Shown here: positions 17,670 through 26,419 of the stretch, piece by piece
How the letters are laid out: each line of letters opens with the position of its first letter
Position numbering within the stretch: position 1 is the stretch's first letter
Notes under the pieces: model-generated
What the model was told of the DNA's origin: nothing
What the model saw: only the letters and a program-made list of their open reading frames with translations
The model's database searches: none
Assembly (NCBI GenBank): GCA_964369725.1
Contig: CAYJGC010000003.1
Location: 3,382-67,381, forward strand
DNA from: Paraeggerthella sp964369725
GTDB lineage: Bacteria > Actinomycetota > Coriobacteriia > Coriobacteriales > Eggerthellaceae
DNA: 64,000 nucleotides
Reading direction: 5' to 3'
Made by a program: the position numbers and the translations under genes

Positions 17670-18365
17670 ATGAGTAACATTATTGTTGTGGGCTGTGGGC
17701 GAGTGGGCTCTCAGTTGGCAAATTTGCTCTCCTCTAATCCTCATCATAATGTTTGTGTTATAGACAGAAATCCAGAAGCCTTCCTTAATTTAGGCAGGGA
17801 TTTTAATGGTTCCACCATTCAAGGGGTGGGTTTTGATGAAGATGTTCTGAGGAGAGCGGGTATACAAAACTGCAAGGCAGTAGCTGCTGTTACTCAATCC
17901 GACAATGCAAACTTAATGGTGGCGCAGGTTGCAAAGCAATTGTTCGGCGTAGAGCAAGTTATTACTCGTTTGTATAACCCTAATCATGAGAGAACATATC
18001 AACAGCTTGGTCTTGACTATGTGTGCGGCACATCATTGGTGGCAGAAGGTGTGTTTAGTAAAATCGAAACAGGGCATGGCTCTCACTTAGATACATTTGG
18101 AGAATTTGAAGTGCTGATTTTCTCTCTTAATCTTGAAAGCAAAGGGAAATCTACGATTCGGGCTTCTGAAATTGAGAAAGAGCACAGTATTAGAATCATT
18201 GCATTTGAGCGAAAAGATGGATCGGCAAGTTCGATCCCCACGGCAGATTCTATTTTGTATGAAGGTGATTCCGTGTTGGCGTGTGTTCGACAAGACTTGA
18301 TTGATGATTTTAAGCGCTACATTAAGTCCCAAGATAGCATTTCAAGTCGTCAAAAGAGGGGATAA
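17670..18365 (+). CDS. TrkA-type RCK potassium-uptake regulatory protein (first of pair)
   Basis: A 231-residue protein with an N-terminal Rossmann RCK_N domain (IIVVGCGRVGSQLANLL, the GxGxxG site; IDRNPEAF as the acidic end of strand 2) and a C-terminal TrkA_C domain (about 145-225). Such proteins bind NAD(H) or ATP/ADP and gate TrkH/KtrB-type potassium channels. ATG 17670 follows GAAAGGA. It is followed 2 bases later by a second RCK protein. The membrane partner is not in this window. Confidence 0.9.
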   Translation: MSNIIVVGCGRVGSQLANLLSSNPHHNVCVIDRNPEAFLNLGRDFNGSTIQGVGFDEDVLRRAGIQNCKAVAAVTQSDNANLMVAQVAKQLFGVEQVITRLYNPNHERTYQQLGLDYVCGTSLVAEGVFSKIETGHGSHLDTFGEFEVLIFSLNLESKGKSTIRASEIEKEHSIRIIAFERKDGSASSIPTADSILYEGDSVLACVRQDLIDDFKRYIKSQDSISSRQKRG

Positions 18366-18367
18366 GT

Positions 18368-19045
18368 ATGTACGTAGTAATTGGTGGTGGGGGAAAAATT
18401 GGCGAGTATCTTGCATCAGTTTTGCTGCGAGAGGGAAATGCCGTTGCTGTTATTGAAGAGAATATTGATTCAGCGGATTACCTCGCCATGAAATTAGAGG
18501 GTCGCAGTACTATTATCCATGGAGACTGTTGTGATTCTCAATTTCAAGAAGATGCAGGAGTTCGTCGTGCAGATGTCTTTGTAGCAGCAACGGGACAAGA
18601 TGAAGACAATCTGGTTGCCTGTCAAATAGCTCGTCAAGTGTTTAGTGTTTCGCGCTGCGTCGCACGTGTTAATAGCCCTAAAAATCTTCGCATCTTTCGT
18701 CATATTGGCATTGAGTGTGTGTCGTCTACTGAGCTTATTGCCAGTCTTATTCAAGAGGAAACCTTGATGGGTAGCGTAAGCGTTGTTTCATCGCTTACCA
18801 ATGGAAACGTTTCTCTTTCAGAAATTTCAGTTTCACGCATGCGTCGCCATAGTCAAGAAGCGGGCGTGTTGGTTTCGTCCATAGTTATGCCTGAAAACAG
18901 TATTATTGCTGCGGTGTCTCACCGAGATAGCACGGAGGTAGAGATTGTGGGAGAAGAAACAAGACTGTTTCTTGGAGATACTGCTATTGTTTTGGCTGAT
19001 AAAGAAATACTCGATGATGTGCGTGCAGTTTTTCGATCGTTGTAA
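18368..19045 (+). CDS. TrkA-type RCK potassium-uptake regulatory protein (second of pair)
   Basis: A 225-residue protein with an RCK_N domain (YVVIGGGGKIGEYLASVL, then VIEENIDSADYLA) and a TrkA_C domain (from about 140). It starts 2 bases after the first copy, so the pair is cotranscribed and may form a heteromeric gating ring. The two are clearly diverged rather than a recent duplication. Confidence 0.9.
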   Translation: MYVVIGGGGKIGEYLASVLLREGNAVAVIEENIDSADYLAMKLEGRSTIIHGDCCDSQFQEDAGVRRADVFVAATGQDEDNLVACQIARQVFSVSRCVARVNSPKNLRIFRHIGIECVSSTELIASLIQEETLMGSVSVVSSLTNGNVSLSEISVSRMRRHSQEAGVLVSSIVMPENSIIAAVSHRDSTEVEIVGEETRLFLGDTAIVLADKEILDDVRAVFRSL

Positions 19046-19181
19046 TAAAGAGATGTGTTAAGCGTTAAAAATGGTCGGAGAAATATAAGGGATATCCTGT
19101 TTTTTTATAAAGGGTGATAGGCGAGTTTTTTGCTTGCGTTATCCTAACGAAATCGAACATGTATGCAGGGAAGGAACTGGT

Positions 19182-20525
19182 GTGATTAATCGTTATACGC
19201 GTCGCGAAATGGGTGCCATCTGGGAGCTTGAAAATAAGTTTTCAATCTGGAAAGAGATTGAAGTGCTTGCTTGCGAAGCTCAGGCACAATTGGGGCAAGC
19301 GGGCATAACAAAAGAAGAGGCTGCTTGGATTCGCGAGCATGCGGATTTCAGTGTCGAAAGAATTGATGAAATTGAAAAAGTAACAAACCATGATGTTATT
19401 GCCTTTACTACTAACATGGCGGAGCATATCGATGCAAGCATTGCTGAAGGACAAGAGCCTCCTAGTCGTTGGGTTCATTATGGAATGACGTCGTCTGACT
19501 TGGGTGATACTGCTCTTTCGTATCAAATTACCCAAGCGATCGATATTATTTTAGAAGATATTAAACAGCTCGGTGAAACCTGCAAGCGTCGCGCATTTGA
19601 GATGCAGCAGGTATTGTGCGTGGGGCGCACCCATGGAATCCATGCAGAACCTATGACCTTTGGTATGAAGTTTGGTAGCTGGGCATGGGCTCTCAAGCGT
19701 GCGCAGCAGCGTATGGAAGAGGCTCGCAAAGTGGCAGCTACCGGGGCTATTAGTGGAGCTGTGGGTACCTACTCAAGCATTGACCCTTACGTTGAAGAAT
19801 ATGTGTGTGAGAAGCTGGGATTGACCCCCGACCCGCTTTCGACTCAGGTGCTTGCACGCGATCGTCATGCTCAGGTAATGGCTGCGCTCGCTGTTTGTGC
19901 ATCAACGCTTGAGTCAATTGCTATGCAGGTACGTCTGCTGCAATTGTCAGACGTCATTGAAGCAGAAGAACCTTTTACTAAAGGACAAAAAGGGTCTTCA
20001 GCTATGCCGCATAAGCGCAACCCCATTACAGCAGAACGTGTGTGCGGTCTGTCTCGTGTTGTTAAGTCTAATGCGCAGGTAGCTTTTGATAATGTTGCCT
20101 TGTGGTATGAGCGTGATATTAGCCATTCGGGTGCTGAGCGTGTGGTTTTGGCCGATAGTTTTGCCGCGCTTGACTATATGTTCTCGAAAATGCAGTGGAT
20201 GTTAGATGGTCTTCAAACATATCCTGACAAGATGGAACAAAATCTGTGGCGTACCAAAGGTCTTATTTTCAGCTCAAAAGTTTTGTTGGCCTTAGTTGAT
20301 ACAGGTATTAGTCGTGAAGACGCGTACGTTATTGTTCAGCGCAATGCTATGAAGGTATGGGAAGATATCCAAAATGCAGTAGATGGCCCTACGTATCGCG
20401 AGAACCTTGAAGCAGATTCTGATGCGAATCTCTCGCCCGAAACCCTTGATAAGATTTTCGATCCTTGGGATTTTCTGGCGCGCAAAGATGTTGTCTTTGA
20501 CCGCTTGGAGATGTTAGAGTTTTAA
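19182..20525 (+). CDS. purB: Adenylosuccinate lyase
   Basis: Catalyses two steps of purine synthesis: SAICAR to AICAR plus fumarate, and adenylosuccinate to AMP plus fumarate. The 447-residue protein has the superfamily signature SSAMPHKRNP and the catalytic-His region GRTHGIHAEP. The GTG at 19182 follows GGAAGG by 7 bases; the frame is open to 19134 without a site. It stands alone here, with purC and purL further downstream. Confidence 0.96.
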   Translation: MINRYTRREMGAIWELENKFSIWKEIEVLACEAQAQLGQAGITKEEAAWIREHADFSVERIDEIEKVTNHDVIAFTTNMAEHIDASIAEGQEPPSRWVHYGMTSSDLGDTALSYQITQAIDIILEDIKQLGETCKRRAFEMQQVLCVGRTHGIHAEPMTFGMKFGSWAWALKRAQQRMEEARKVAATGAISGAVGTYSSIDPYVEEYVCEKLGLTPDPLSTQVLARDRHAQVMAALAVCASTLESIAMQVRLLQLSDVIEAEEPFTKGQKGSSAMPHKRNPITAERVCGLSRVVKSNAQVAFDNVALWYERDISHSGAERVVLADSFAALDYMFSKMQWMLDGLQTYPDKMEQNLWRTKGLIFSSKVLLALVDTGISREDAYVIVQRNAMKVWEDIQNAVDGPTYRENLEADSDANLSPETLDKIFDPWDFLARKDVVFDRLEMLEF

Positions 20526-20535
20526 AAGGTAAGCA

Positions 20536-20570
20536 ACAAACAAAGGGAGCGGCGTGCTCCCTTTGTTTGT
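20536..20570 (+). terminator. Intrinsic terminator of purB
   Basis: Perfect 15-bp stem ACAAACAAAGGGAGC (20536-20550) / GCTCCCTTTGTTTGT (20556-20570) with a 5-base loop, right after the purB stop. Confidence 0.92.
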
Positions 20571-20590
20571 AAGTAAGTTTTGTTTGTGCA

Positions 20591-20619
20591 AAGAAACGCT
20601 GCTCTTAGCGGCGTTTCTT
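20591..20619 (-). terminator. Possible terminator of the Tat-type protein gene
   Basis: AAGAAACGC (20591-20599) and GCGTTTCTT (20611-20619) pair exactly; it lies 26 bases past the minus-strand stop. A weak T-rich tail on the minus strand follows. Confidence 0.55.
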
Positions 20620-20644
20620 GCGACAGGCGGCCAAGTGAAAACTA

Positions 20645-22042
20645 CTATATTGGAGACCAAACGCGGACATGACATGTTTTCACGGCGTCTCCCGATAGAG
20701 GAGTGTAATCAACATTGGTGTACGTGACTACCGTGTTGCGCGACCCGGTAGAGGCAAGATATTCGCCATAGCTATCGGCACCGTTTTCAACATCAAAAGC
20801 AAAGTACTCATTCGTTTCAAGATCTATGCCGCATACTGCTGAGGTTGATTTGACCATGAAGTACTTTCCACACCAAGCGGGGGCTGCCGTAGGTGTTCGC
20901 GCAAAAGTAAACCAAGGTGCAGCGCTATAGTTGCCGTCGGATACCGTTGTGGCAGGAGTATAGGTACCTAGATTGGAGATACCATCTCCGTAGCTATATA
21001 TTCCATCGAAAGAAAACGTAAACCCATTGTTTCCGTACCCTGCTTCAAGAGGCTTCATCGAGGAAGGGAGAACCATGCTATCAATAACTTGTTTGCTTTG
21101 AGCATCAAGGAGTGTTAGTTGATAGTTTATGGAAGAGGTGTTAGTTCGTGGTGTGATGACTATGGTATCTTCAAGGCCGTAGGGTGATGTTGCCATGCGA
21201 CCAGTCGATGAATAGATTACCTCTGAATTAGTCTCTCCAAATGAAGCGCTTTTTACTACCGAGTCTTCGGTAATTTTTGGTCCGTTTAACTTAGGAAGAA
21301 CCTGCCAAAAACCCCATGAACCCACTGCAGCGATGGATGGAGTGTCGTAATCGGTATTGCCTTCATCAACAAGCGTTGGCGCAACAAGCGTGGTTCCACT
21401 TAGTTTAGAGGTGTATATGCGCCAAATGCCGTCTAATATGTCGGCTTCGGTCCATATTATTCCTGCGGAAGTAGCGCGTACGTCATAAACCTCAAACCCC
21501 TCTTCTCCGCCTATTGCCCATTCGAGTATGGTATTGAGATTTCCTGTAGTAAGCTCAAGAAGTGCTACCTGGGTAAGAGGTTTCCCTGTTTCCGTAGGAA
21601 GCAAGCAAGCTGCCAAAGCGTCATCATTTGCCCAAAGGAGAGAGCCATAGGGCAAAGCAAAGTTTCCGACAAGACTCATGCGTGTAGTGTAGTCCTCAAT
21701 AAGCGAAAGATCGTTTGAGCTTGTAACTGCACTTGAGGGTACTTCAAGAGCAGTTATATCTTCATCGTCGTTTGTTAACTGGCTTACTATAGTAGCGCCT
21801 GTTCCAATGGCAGCTAGCGCTCCTACACCAATAGCTCCGTAAAGAAAATTCCTTCGGGTTAGAAGTGTTTCTTTTTCTGGGTGCAAAGATGTAGCGGAGC
21901 TGTCCTTGTACGTAGGCATGTCACTTCGTCGTCCGTGGCGAGGCAAAGAGTTGCTTCTTGTTGAAACGCGTCTGCTCGCACGTTGATTTGTTTTCATGTG
22001 AGAGTTTGCGTGGCGTGTATGTTTGGGTCTACGTGTTACCAT
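20645..22042 (-). CDS. Exported protein with Tat-like signal, beta-propeller-like
   Basis: A 465-residue protein. Residues 1-60 are basic, followed by TRRNFLYGAIGVGALAAIGTG, a twin-arginine-like motif with a short hydrophobic core, giving an exported or membrane-anchored protein. The remainder is rich in beta strands, Ser, Thr and Trp with repeated blade-like segments (ALLELTTGNLNTILEW, LLDAQSKQVIDSM, GIDLETNEYFAFDVEN), resembling beta-propellers, but I cannot name a family. The start at 22042 is the first ATG that does not collide with the divergent response-regulator gene; no clear ribosome-binding site. It shares a 169-base promoter region with the two-component system. Confidence 0.7.
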   Translation of the reverse strand: MVTRRPKHTRHANSHMKTNQRASRRVSTRSNSLPRHGRRSDMPTYKDSSATSLHPEKETLLTRRNFLYGAIGVGALAAIGTGATIVSQLTNDDEDITALEVPSSAVTSSNDLSLIEDYTTRMSLVGNFALPYGSLLWANDDALAACLLPTETGKPLTQVALLELTTGNLNTILEWAIGGEEGFEVYDVRATSAGIIWTEADILDGIWRIYTSKLSGTTLVAPTLVDEGNTDYDTPSIAAVGSWGFWQVLPKLNGPKITEDSVVKSASFGETNSEVIYSSTGRMATSPYGLEDTIVITPRTNTSSINYQLTLLDAQSKQVIDSMVLPSSMKPLEAGYGNNGFTFSFDGIYSYGDGISNLGTYTPATTVSDGNYSAAPWFTFARTPTAAPAWCGKYFMVKSTSAVCGIDLETNEYFAFDVENGADSYGEYLASTGSRNTVVTYTNVDYTPLSGDAVKTCHVRVWSPI

Positions 22043-22211
22043 GGTGTTTATTGTGTCATTTCTTGCACAGGATAGGGTTGTGCTTTGAGTAATTGCTACA
22101 ATAAACCCAAACACGACCGCGGTAGTCTGGTTTTCAAGCTTTGAGAGAATCATGTAACCACGGTGAGCTGGTTTGAAAAAAGGTAGAAACCGACAAGTTG
22201 AGGAGCTATCC

Positions 22212-22928
22212 ATGAACAACGAAACTACACGCCGTATTCTGTTGGTCGAAGATGAGAAGGCAATTCGTGACGCGGTAACCGCTTATTTGGAGCGTGAAAA
22301 CTACTGGGTGACTGCTGCAGGTGATGGTCAAGAGGCTCTCGAAGAGTTTTCTCGTCATAATTTTGACTTAGTAATTTTAGATCTTATGTTGCCTCATGTG
22401 GCTGGTGAAAAGGTTTGTCGTATTATTCGCGATAACTCCGATGTGCCTATCATCATGCTTACTGCAAAAGGCGAACTTGAAGACCGTATCATCGGTCTAG
22501 AGCTTGGGGCCGACGACTATCTCATGAAGCCTTTCAGCCCTCGTGAGCTTATTGCTCGTGCTCGAGCATTGCTTCGCCGTGTTCACTCTGAGTCAGAGCC
22601 CCAACGTGAGGTTCTTGAATTTGGAGAGTTGACCATCGATATTTCTGGACACAAGGTATTGGTTCACGACGAAGAGATTGACTTGACCGCAAGTGAGTTT
22701 AAGCTGTTGCAAACGCTTTCGCGTTTCCCAGGTCGTGTGTATTCACGCATGGAGCTTGTGGAAAAAGTACTAGGTTACGATTTTGAGGGATACGAGCGCA
22801 CGATTGACTCTCATGTCAAGAATCTTCGTGCAAAAATTGGTGACAATCCTCGCGACCCTAAATGGCTCCATACCGTACATGGTGTAGGGTATCGTTTTGA
22901 AGACCCCACAAAGGTTCCAGTTCAATAG
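22212..22928 (+). CDS. OmpR-family response regulator
   Basis: A 238-residue two-domain regulator: receiver domain (about 7-120; EDE acidic pocket, phospho-acceptor Asp in LVILDLMLP, switch Thr in IIMLTAKGE, Lys in DDYLMKPFSP) and a winged-helix DNA-binding domain (about 135-235; GHKVLVHDEEIDLTASEFKLL, RTIDSHVKNLRAKI, VHGVGYRFE). ATG 22212 follows AGGAG by about 6 bases. The histidine kinase follows 12 bases later, so they form a two-component system. The stimulus is unknown. Confidence 0.95.
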   Translation: MNNETTRRILLVEDEKAIRDAVTAYLERENYWVTAAGDGQEALEEFSRHNFDLVILDLMLPHVAGEKVCRIIRDNSDVPIIMLTAKGELEDRIIGLELGADDYLMKPFSPRELIARARALLRRVHSESEPQREVLEFGELTIDISGHKVLVHDEEIDLTASEFKLLQTLSRFPGRVYSRMELVEKVLGYDFEGYERTIDSHVKNLRAKIGDNPRDPKWLHTVHGVGYRFEDPTKVPVQ

Positions 22929-22940
22929 TTTGTAGTAGCT

Positions 22941-24712
22941 GTGTGTAATAGTAACTTTTCAGGACAAATATTAGATTCTACGCGTTCATCATCCTCTGTT
23001 GAACGCGTAGTTGTTGATGCTGATTCTGAGTTGGCACATGAAACTATTAAGCCTCTGGACATTCCTAACAAAAAAAAGAGATTTCAAGAGAAGCGTTTTA
23101 CTTGGGATGGTCTTACGTATACTANNNNNNNNNNNNNNNNNNNNNNNNNNNNNNNNNNNNNNNNNNNNNNNNNNNNNNNNNNNNNNNNNNNNNNNNNNNN
23201 NNNNNNNNNNNNNNNNNNNNNNNNAAAAAAAAGAGATTTCAAGAGAAGCGTTTTACTTGGGATGGTCTTACGTATACTACACGCGTAACGGCAGCGTTTG
23301 CACTCATTGCGGCTATGACAGCGTTGGTTGCAATAGGTGTGCTTTCTTTTGTGTGGGCAGAGCATTTTGAGACCTACACGCAAGAAAATATGAAAATCTT
23401 GGCAAAGTCAACTGCCGATAGTATTGCTGAACAGTATGAAGAGTATGGCACTCTTGATACTTGGGAAATTCGCAGTACGGCGGCAACCGCAGCAAATTTA
23501 AGCGATGGCGTGGGTATTCAAGTTGTTGAAAACCCGAGCGGTGAAGTAATTTTTGACACCTCAGAAGTTACCATAGATCAAAATGACGATGGGAATAGAG
23601 ATGGCACTCGTGTAAATCCAACGCTTGCGCCCATAGAATCGTCAATGGAAACTGCTCCTATTTTGGTAGACAATAAAGCGGTTGGCTCTGTTCGAATTTG
23701 GGTGTATGGCTCAGATACTTTGCTAACGACTGTTGATGAAGTGTTTCGCGATAACTCCTATCAAGCGATGATATTTGCCTCGATCCTTGCCATAATTTTG
23801 GCAACCTGTATCGGGTTTCTCTTTGCCCGCGCCCTGGTAAGGCCTATAAATTGCATGACGGCAACAGCTAAAGCTATCAAGGATGGCGACTTAACAGCGC
23901 GAACAAAGCTTGACGGTGAAGATGAAATTGCGCGTTTGGGCAAAACTTTTGATGACATGGCTGACTCAATTGAGCGCGACCGTGAGCTTGAAAGGCGCCT
24001 GACAACTGACGTGGCTCATGAATTGCGCACCCCTTTGATGGCTATCCAGTCTACCGTGGAGGCTATTGTAGATGGCGTTTTCGAGGCCGATGAAGAGCGT
24101 CTTGAGACGGTAAATTCAGAAGTGAGGCGCCTTAGTCGCTTGGTTGATGCCATTCTCAAGCTTTCACGTTTGGAAAATCGTTCAACGCCCATAAAAATGG
24201 AAGCTGTTAATGTAGGAGAATTGATTGAAGGCATAGTTGCAACTCATGAGGCTTTTGTTACTGATTCGGGTCTTAAACTAATATACGAGATGGATTCGGA
24301 TGTCTATGTTTTAGGAGATGCTGATATGATTCGCCAAGCGACAGCAAATCTTATTTCTAATGCTGTTCGTTACACTCCCGAAGGTGGAAGCATTTTTATG
24401 CGTGTTAAACGCGGAGACATCATGGCTTCTATCATAGTTAAAGATACAGGAATAGGTTTGTCTCCTGAAGAGGCAAAGATGGTGTTCTCGCGTTTCTGGC
24501 GAGCAGATGCTGGCCGTCAACGTGAAAGTGGCGGACTAGGCATTGGCTTGTCGGTCGTAAAAGAAATTGTTGATCGCCATAAGGGCTGGGTTCAGGTAGA
24601 GGGTGCAAAAGGTAAAGGAGCTTGCTTTACTATTCATATTCCGCTTTTTGAAGAAAACGATGTACAAAAGGGGCAAAAATCACGTGGAAAGTCTCGGAAA
24701 GAGAACAAATAG
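22941..24712 (+). CDS. Sensor histidine kinase (interrupted only by assembly gap)
   Basis: Membrane sensor kinase partner of the response regulator. It has a cytoplasmic N-terminal stretch of about 60 residues, a transmembrane segment (AAFALIAAMTALVAIGVLSFVWA), an extracellular sensor of about 110 residues, a second membrane segment (FASILAIILATCIGFLFA), HAMP, HisKA with the phospho-acceptor His in VAHELRTPLM, and HATPase_c (LISNAVRYTPEGG, IVKDTGIGLSPEEA, GGLGIGLSVVKEIV). An N run (23125-23224) is flanked by the same 55 bases; deleting 155 bases gives one frame of 538 residues. The start is a GTG at 22941 without a strong site. Confidence 0.9.
23125..23224. other. Assembly gap (100 N) flanked by a 55-base duplicate
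   Basis: The bases 23070-23124 are identical to 23225-23279. The overlap begins with a run of eight A. Collapsing the copies restores the kinase reading frame. Confidence 0.95.
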
Positions 24713-24753
24713 CCTTTAAAATGAGTAATAATACACTAGCTGAGTTTAAAGTA

Positions 24754-24777
24754 CGCGTGAGCTGTCTAGCTCACGCG
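24754..24777 (+). terminator. Hairpin between the kinase and purC
   Basis: CGCGTGAGCT (24754-24763) and AGCTCACGCG (24768-24777) pair exactly around GTCT. There is no real T run, so it is a weak terminator or a processing hairpin in the purC leader. Confidence 0.5.
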
Positions 24778-24809
24778 ATACTCTTGTTAAAGACACGAAA
24801 GGAACAGGC

Positions 24810-25688
24810 ATGACGGGGATTGATATTAAGCCAGATGCGCAAGGTAAAGTACGTGATTTATATGATCTAGGGGATAAGCTTCTCTTGGTTGCTACGGATC
24901 GTATTTCGGCTTTTGATTACGTGCTTGAGGATGAAATTCCTCATAAGGGCGCTGTTTTGACACAGTTGTCATGCTTTTGGTTTGAACTGCTTGAAGGCGT
25001 GGTGAACAACCATCTTATTTCTGCAGACGTAAACGATTTGCCCGAACAGTTTAAGCCTTATTCAGACTACCTACAGGGTCGTTTTATGCTGGTGAAAAAG
25101 GCTGATATGTTTTCAGCGGAGTGTATTGTGCGAGGATATCTAGCAGGAAGTGGCCTGAAAGAATATCAAAAGCAAGGAACGGTATGTGGCATTAATCTAC
25201 CCGATGGTTTAGTAAATTCTTCAAAGCTACCTACTCCCATTTTTACTCCTTCAACCAAGGCAGAAATTGGGGATCACGACGAGAATATTAGCTATGAGCG
25301 CCTTGTAGAGATTATTGGCGAAACAGACGCGCAGCGACTAAAAGATCTTTCGTTAAAGGTATATACAACTGCACGTGATCATGCTGAAAAGCAAGGCATT
25401 GTGATTGCTGACACGAAGTTTGAATTTGGTGTGGTAGATGGCGGTATTATTCTTGCGGACGAGGTGCTCACGCCCGATTCTTCACGTTTTTGGCCCGGCA
25501 GTGAATACGCGGAAGGAAAAGATCAACCAAGTTTTGATAAGCAATTTGTTCGTGATTGGTTGAGCGCAAATTGGGATCGTAGCGGTAACCCCCCTCGTTT
25601 GCCTCAGGCAGTTATTGAGATGACCAGCCAAAAATATATTCAAGCTTATGAGACAATAACGGGTCGCACGTTTACCCCCTTTGTATAA
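24810..25688 (+). CDS. purC: Phosphoribosylaminoimidazole-succinocarboxamide synthase
   Basis: Ligates aspartate to CAIR with ATP to give SAICAR (step 8 of de novo purine synthesis). The 292-residue protein has GKVRDLYDLGDKLLLVATDRISAFD at the N-terminus, VRGYLAGSGLKEYQ, and LVDGGIILADEVLTPDSSRFWP near the C-terminus, all SAICAR synthetase landmarks. ATG 24810 follows AAAGGAA. purC is separated from purL by a DUF3043 gene. Confidence 0.96.
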   Translation: MTGIDIKPDAQGKVRDLYDLGDKLLLVATDRISAFDYVLEDEIPHKGAVLTQLSCFWFELLEGVVNNHLISADVNDLPEQFKPYSDYLQGRFMLVKKADMFSAECIVRGYLAGSGLKEYQKQGTVCGINLPDGLVNSSKLPTPIFTPSTKAEIGDHDENISYERLVEIIGETDAQRLKDLSLKVYTTARDHAEKQGIVIADTKFEFGVVDGGIILADEVLTPDSSRFWPGSEYAEGKDQPSFDKQFVRDWLSANWDRSGNPPRLPQAVIEMTSQKYIQAYETITGRTFTPFV

Positions 25689-25775
25689 GCGCAACCACTG
25701 GGCTTTTGTATGCATGCCTAGTGACGCCGCGAGGCAAAAAGAAAGTAACCATTGAGAGCTAAGAATGAGAGTGTC

Positions 25776-26405
25776 ATGAGTCAACGTAATCCTATGAATG
25801 ATCGCTATCAGACGGACGAGGTGCGTGGTCAAACACGTAAAAGCGCTGCGTCTGCTAAGCCAAAAACAAAAGCTGCTTCTTCAGTACGCATGGCTCCTTC
25901 GGTAAAAACAAAGGAACAGAAAAAAGCGGATCAAAAAGCAGCACGTGCTAAAGAATCTCAGATGAGTCGTCAGTTCTATAACGTACCCACTGAGGAATAT
26001 AAGCGCCTACGTAGACTATGGTGGATATTGCTTATTGTTGCAATATCGTTGACAGCATTGTCATTTTTAGGTCGTGAGTTTTTGCCTGAGACCGTGACGT
26101 ATATCACATTGGGTCTGGCTTATGCAGGCATTATTGGTGCTCTTTATCTTGACTTTTCAAAAATTCGCAAAGTTCGTCGTGCGTATCAAGAAGAAATGAT
26201 GGGTAAAAAGACCAAAGAAATGCGTGCGGCAGAAAAAGAACTCAAAGCTGCGCAGCGTGCCACCTCAAAAGATACACAAGAAGTGTCTTCTGCCGAAGCA
26301 CCAAAGAAGCCGGGATTGTTTGGCAGTGGTTTTCGCTTGAAGAAAAAAGAGGAACCTAAAACTGCACAAGCTGAAGAAAAAACGTCGTCAGATTCGGCAA
26401 ACTAA
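25776..26405 (+). CDS. DUF3043 family membrane protein
   Basis: A 209-residue protein: a basic, low-complexity N-terminus (KSAASAKPKTKAASS..., many Lys/Ala), the core SRQFYNVPTEEYKRLRRLWWILLIVAISLTALS with two hydrophobic segments (about 85-130), and a charged C-terminal tail (KKKEEPKTAQAEEKTSSD). It matches the actinobacterial DUF3043 pattern. ATG 25776 has only a poor site. Its place between purC and purL may reflect cotranscription; the function is unknown. Confidence 0.75.
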   Translation: MSQRNPMNDRYQTDEVRGQTRKSAASAKPKTKAASSVRMAPSVKTKEQKKADQKAARAKESQMSRQFYNVPTEEYKRLRRLWWILLIVAISLTALSFLGREFLPETVTYITLGLAYAGIIGALYLDFSKIRKVRRAYQEEMMGKKTKEMRAAEKELKAAQRATSKDTQEVSSAEAPKKPGLFGSGFRLKKKEEPKTAQAEEKTSSDSAN

Positions 26406-26419
26406 AAAAAGGGGGCCTT

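Noticed and set aside
22043..22219. Longer N-terminus for the Tat-type protein (start 22219)
   Set aside because: It would overlap the divergent response-regulator gene and its ribosome-binding site.
22941..23288. Short 115-codon ORF ahead of the kinase
   Set aside because: It is the N-terminal part of the kinase cut by the artificial gap.
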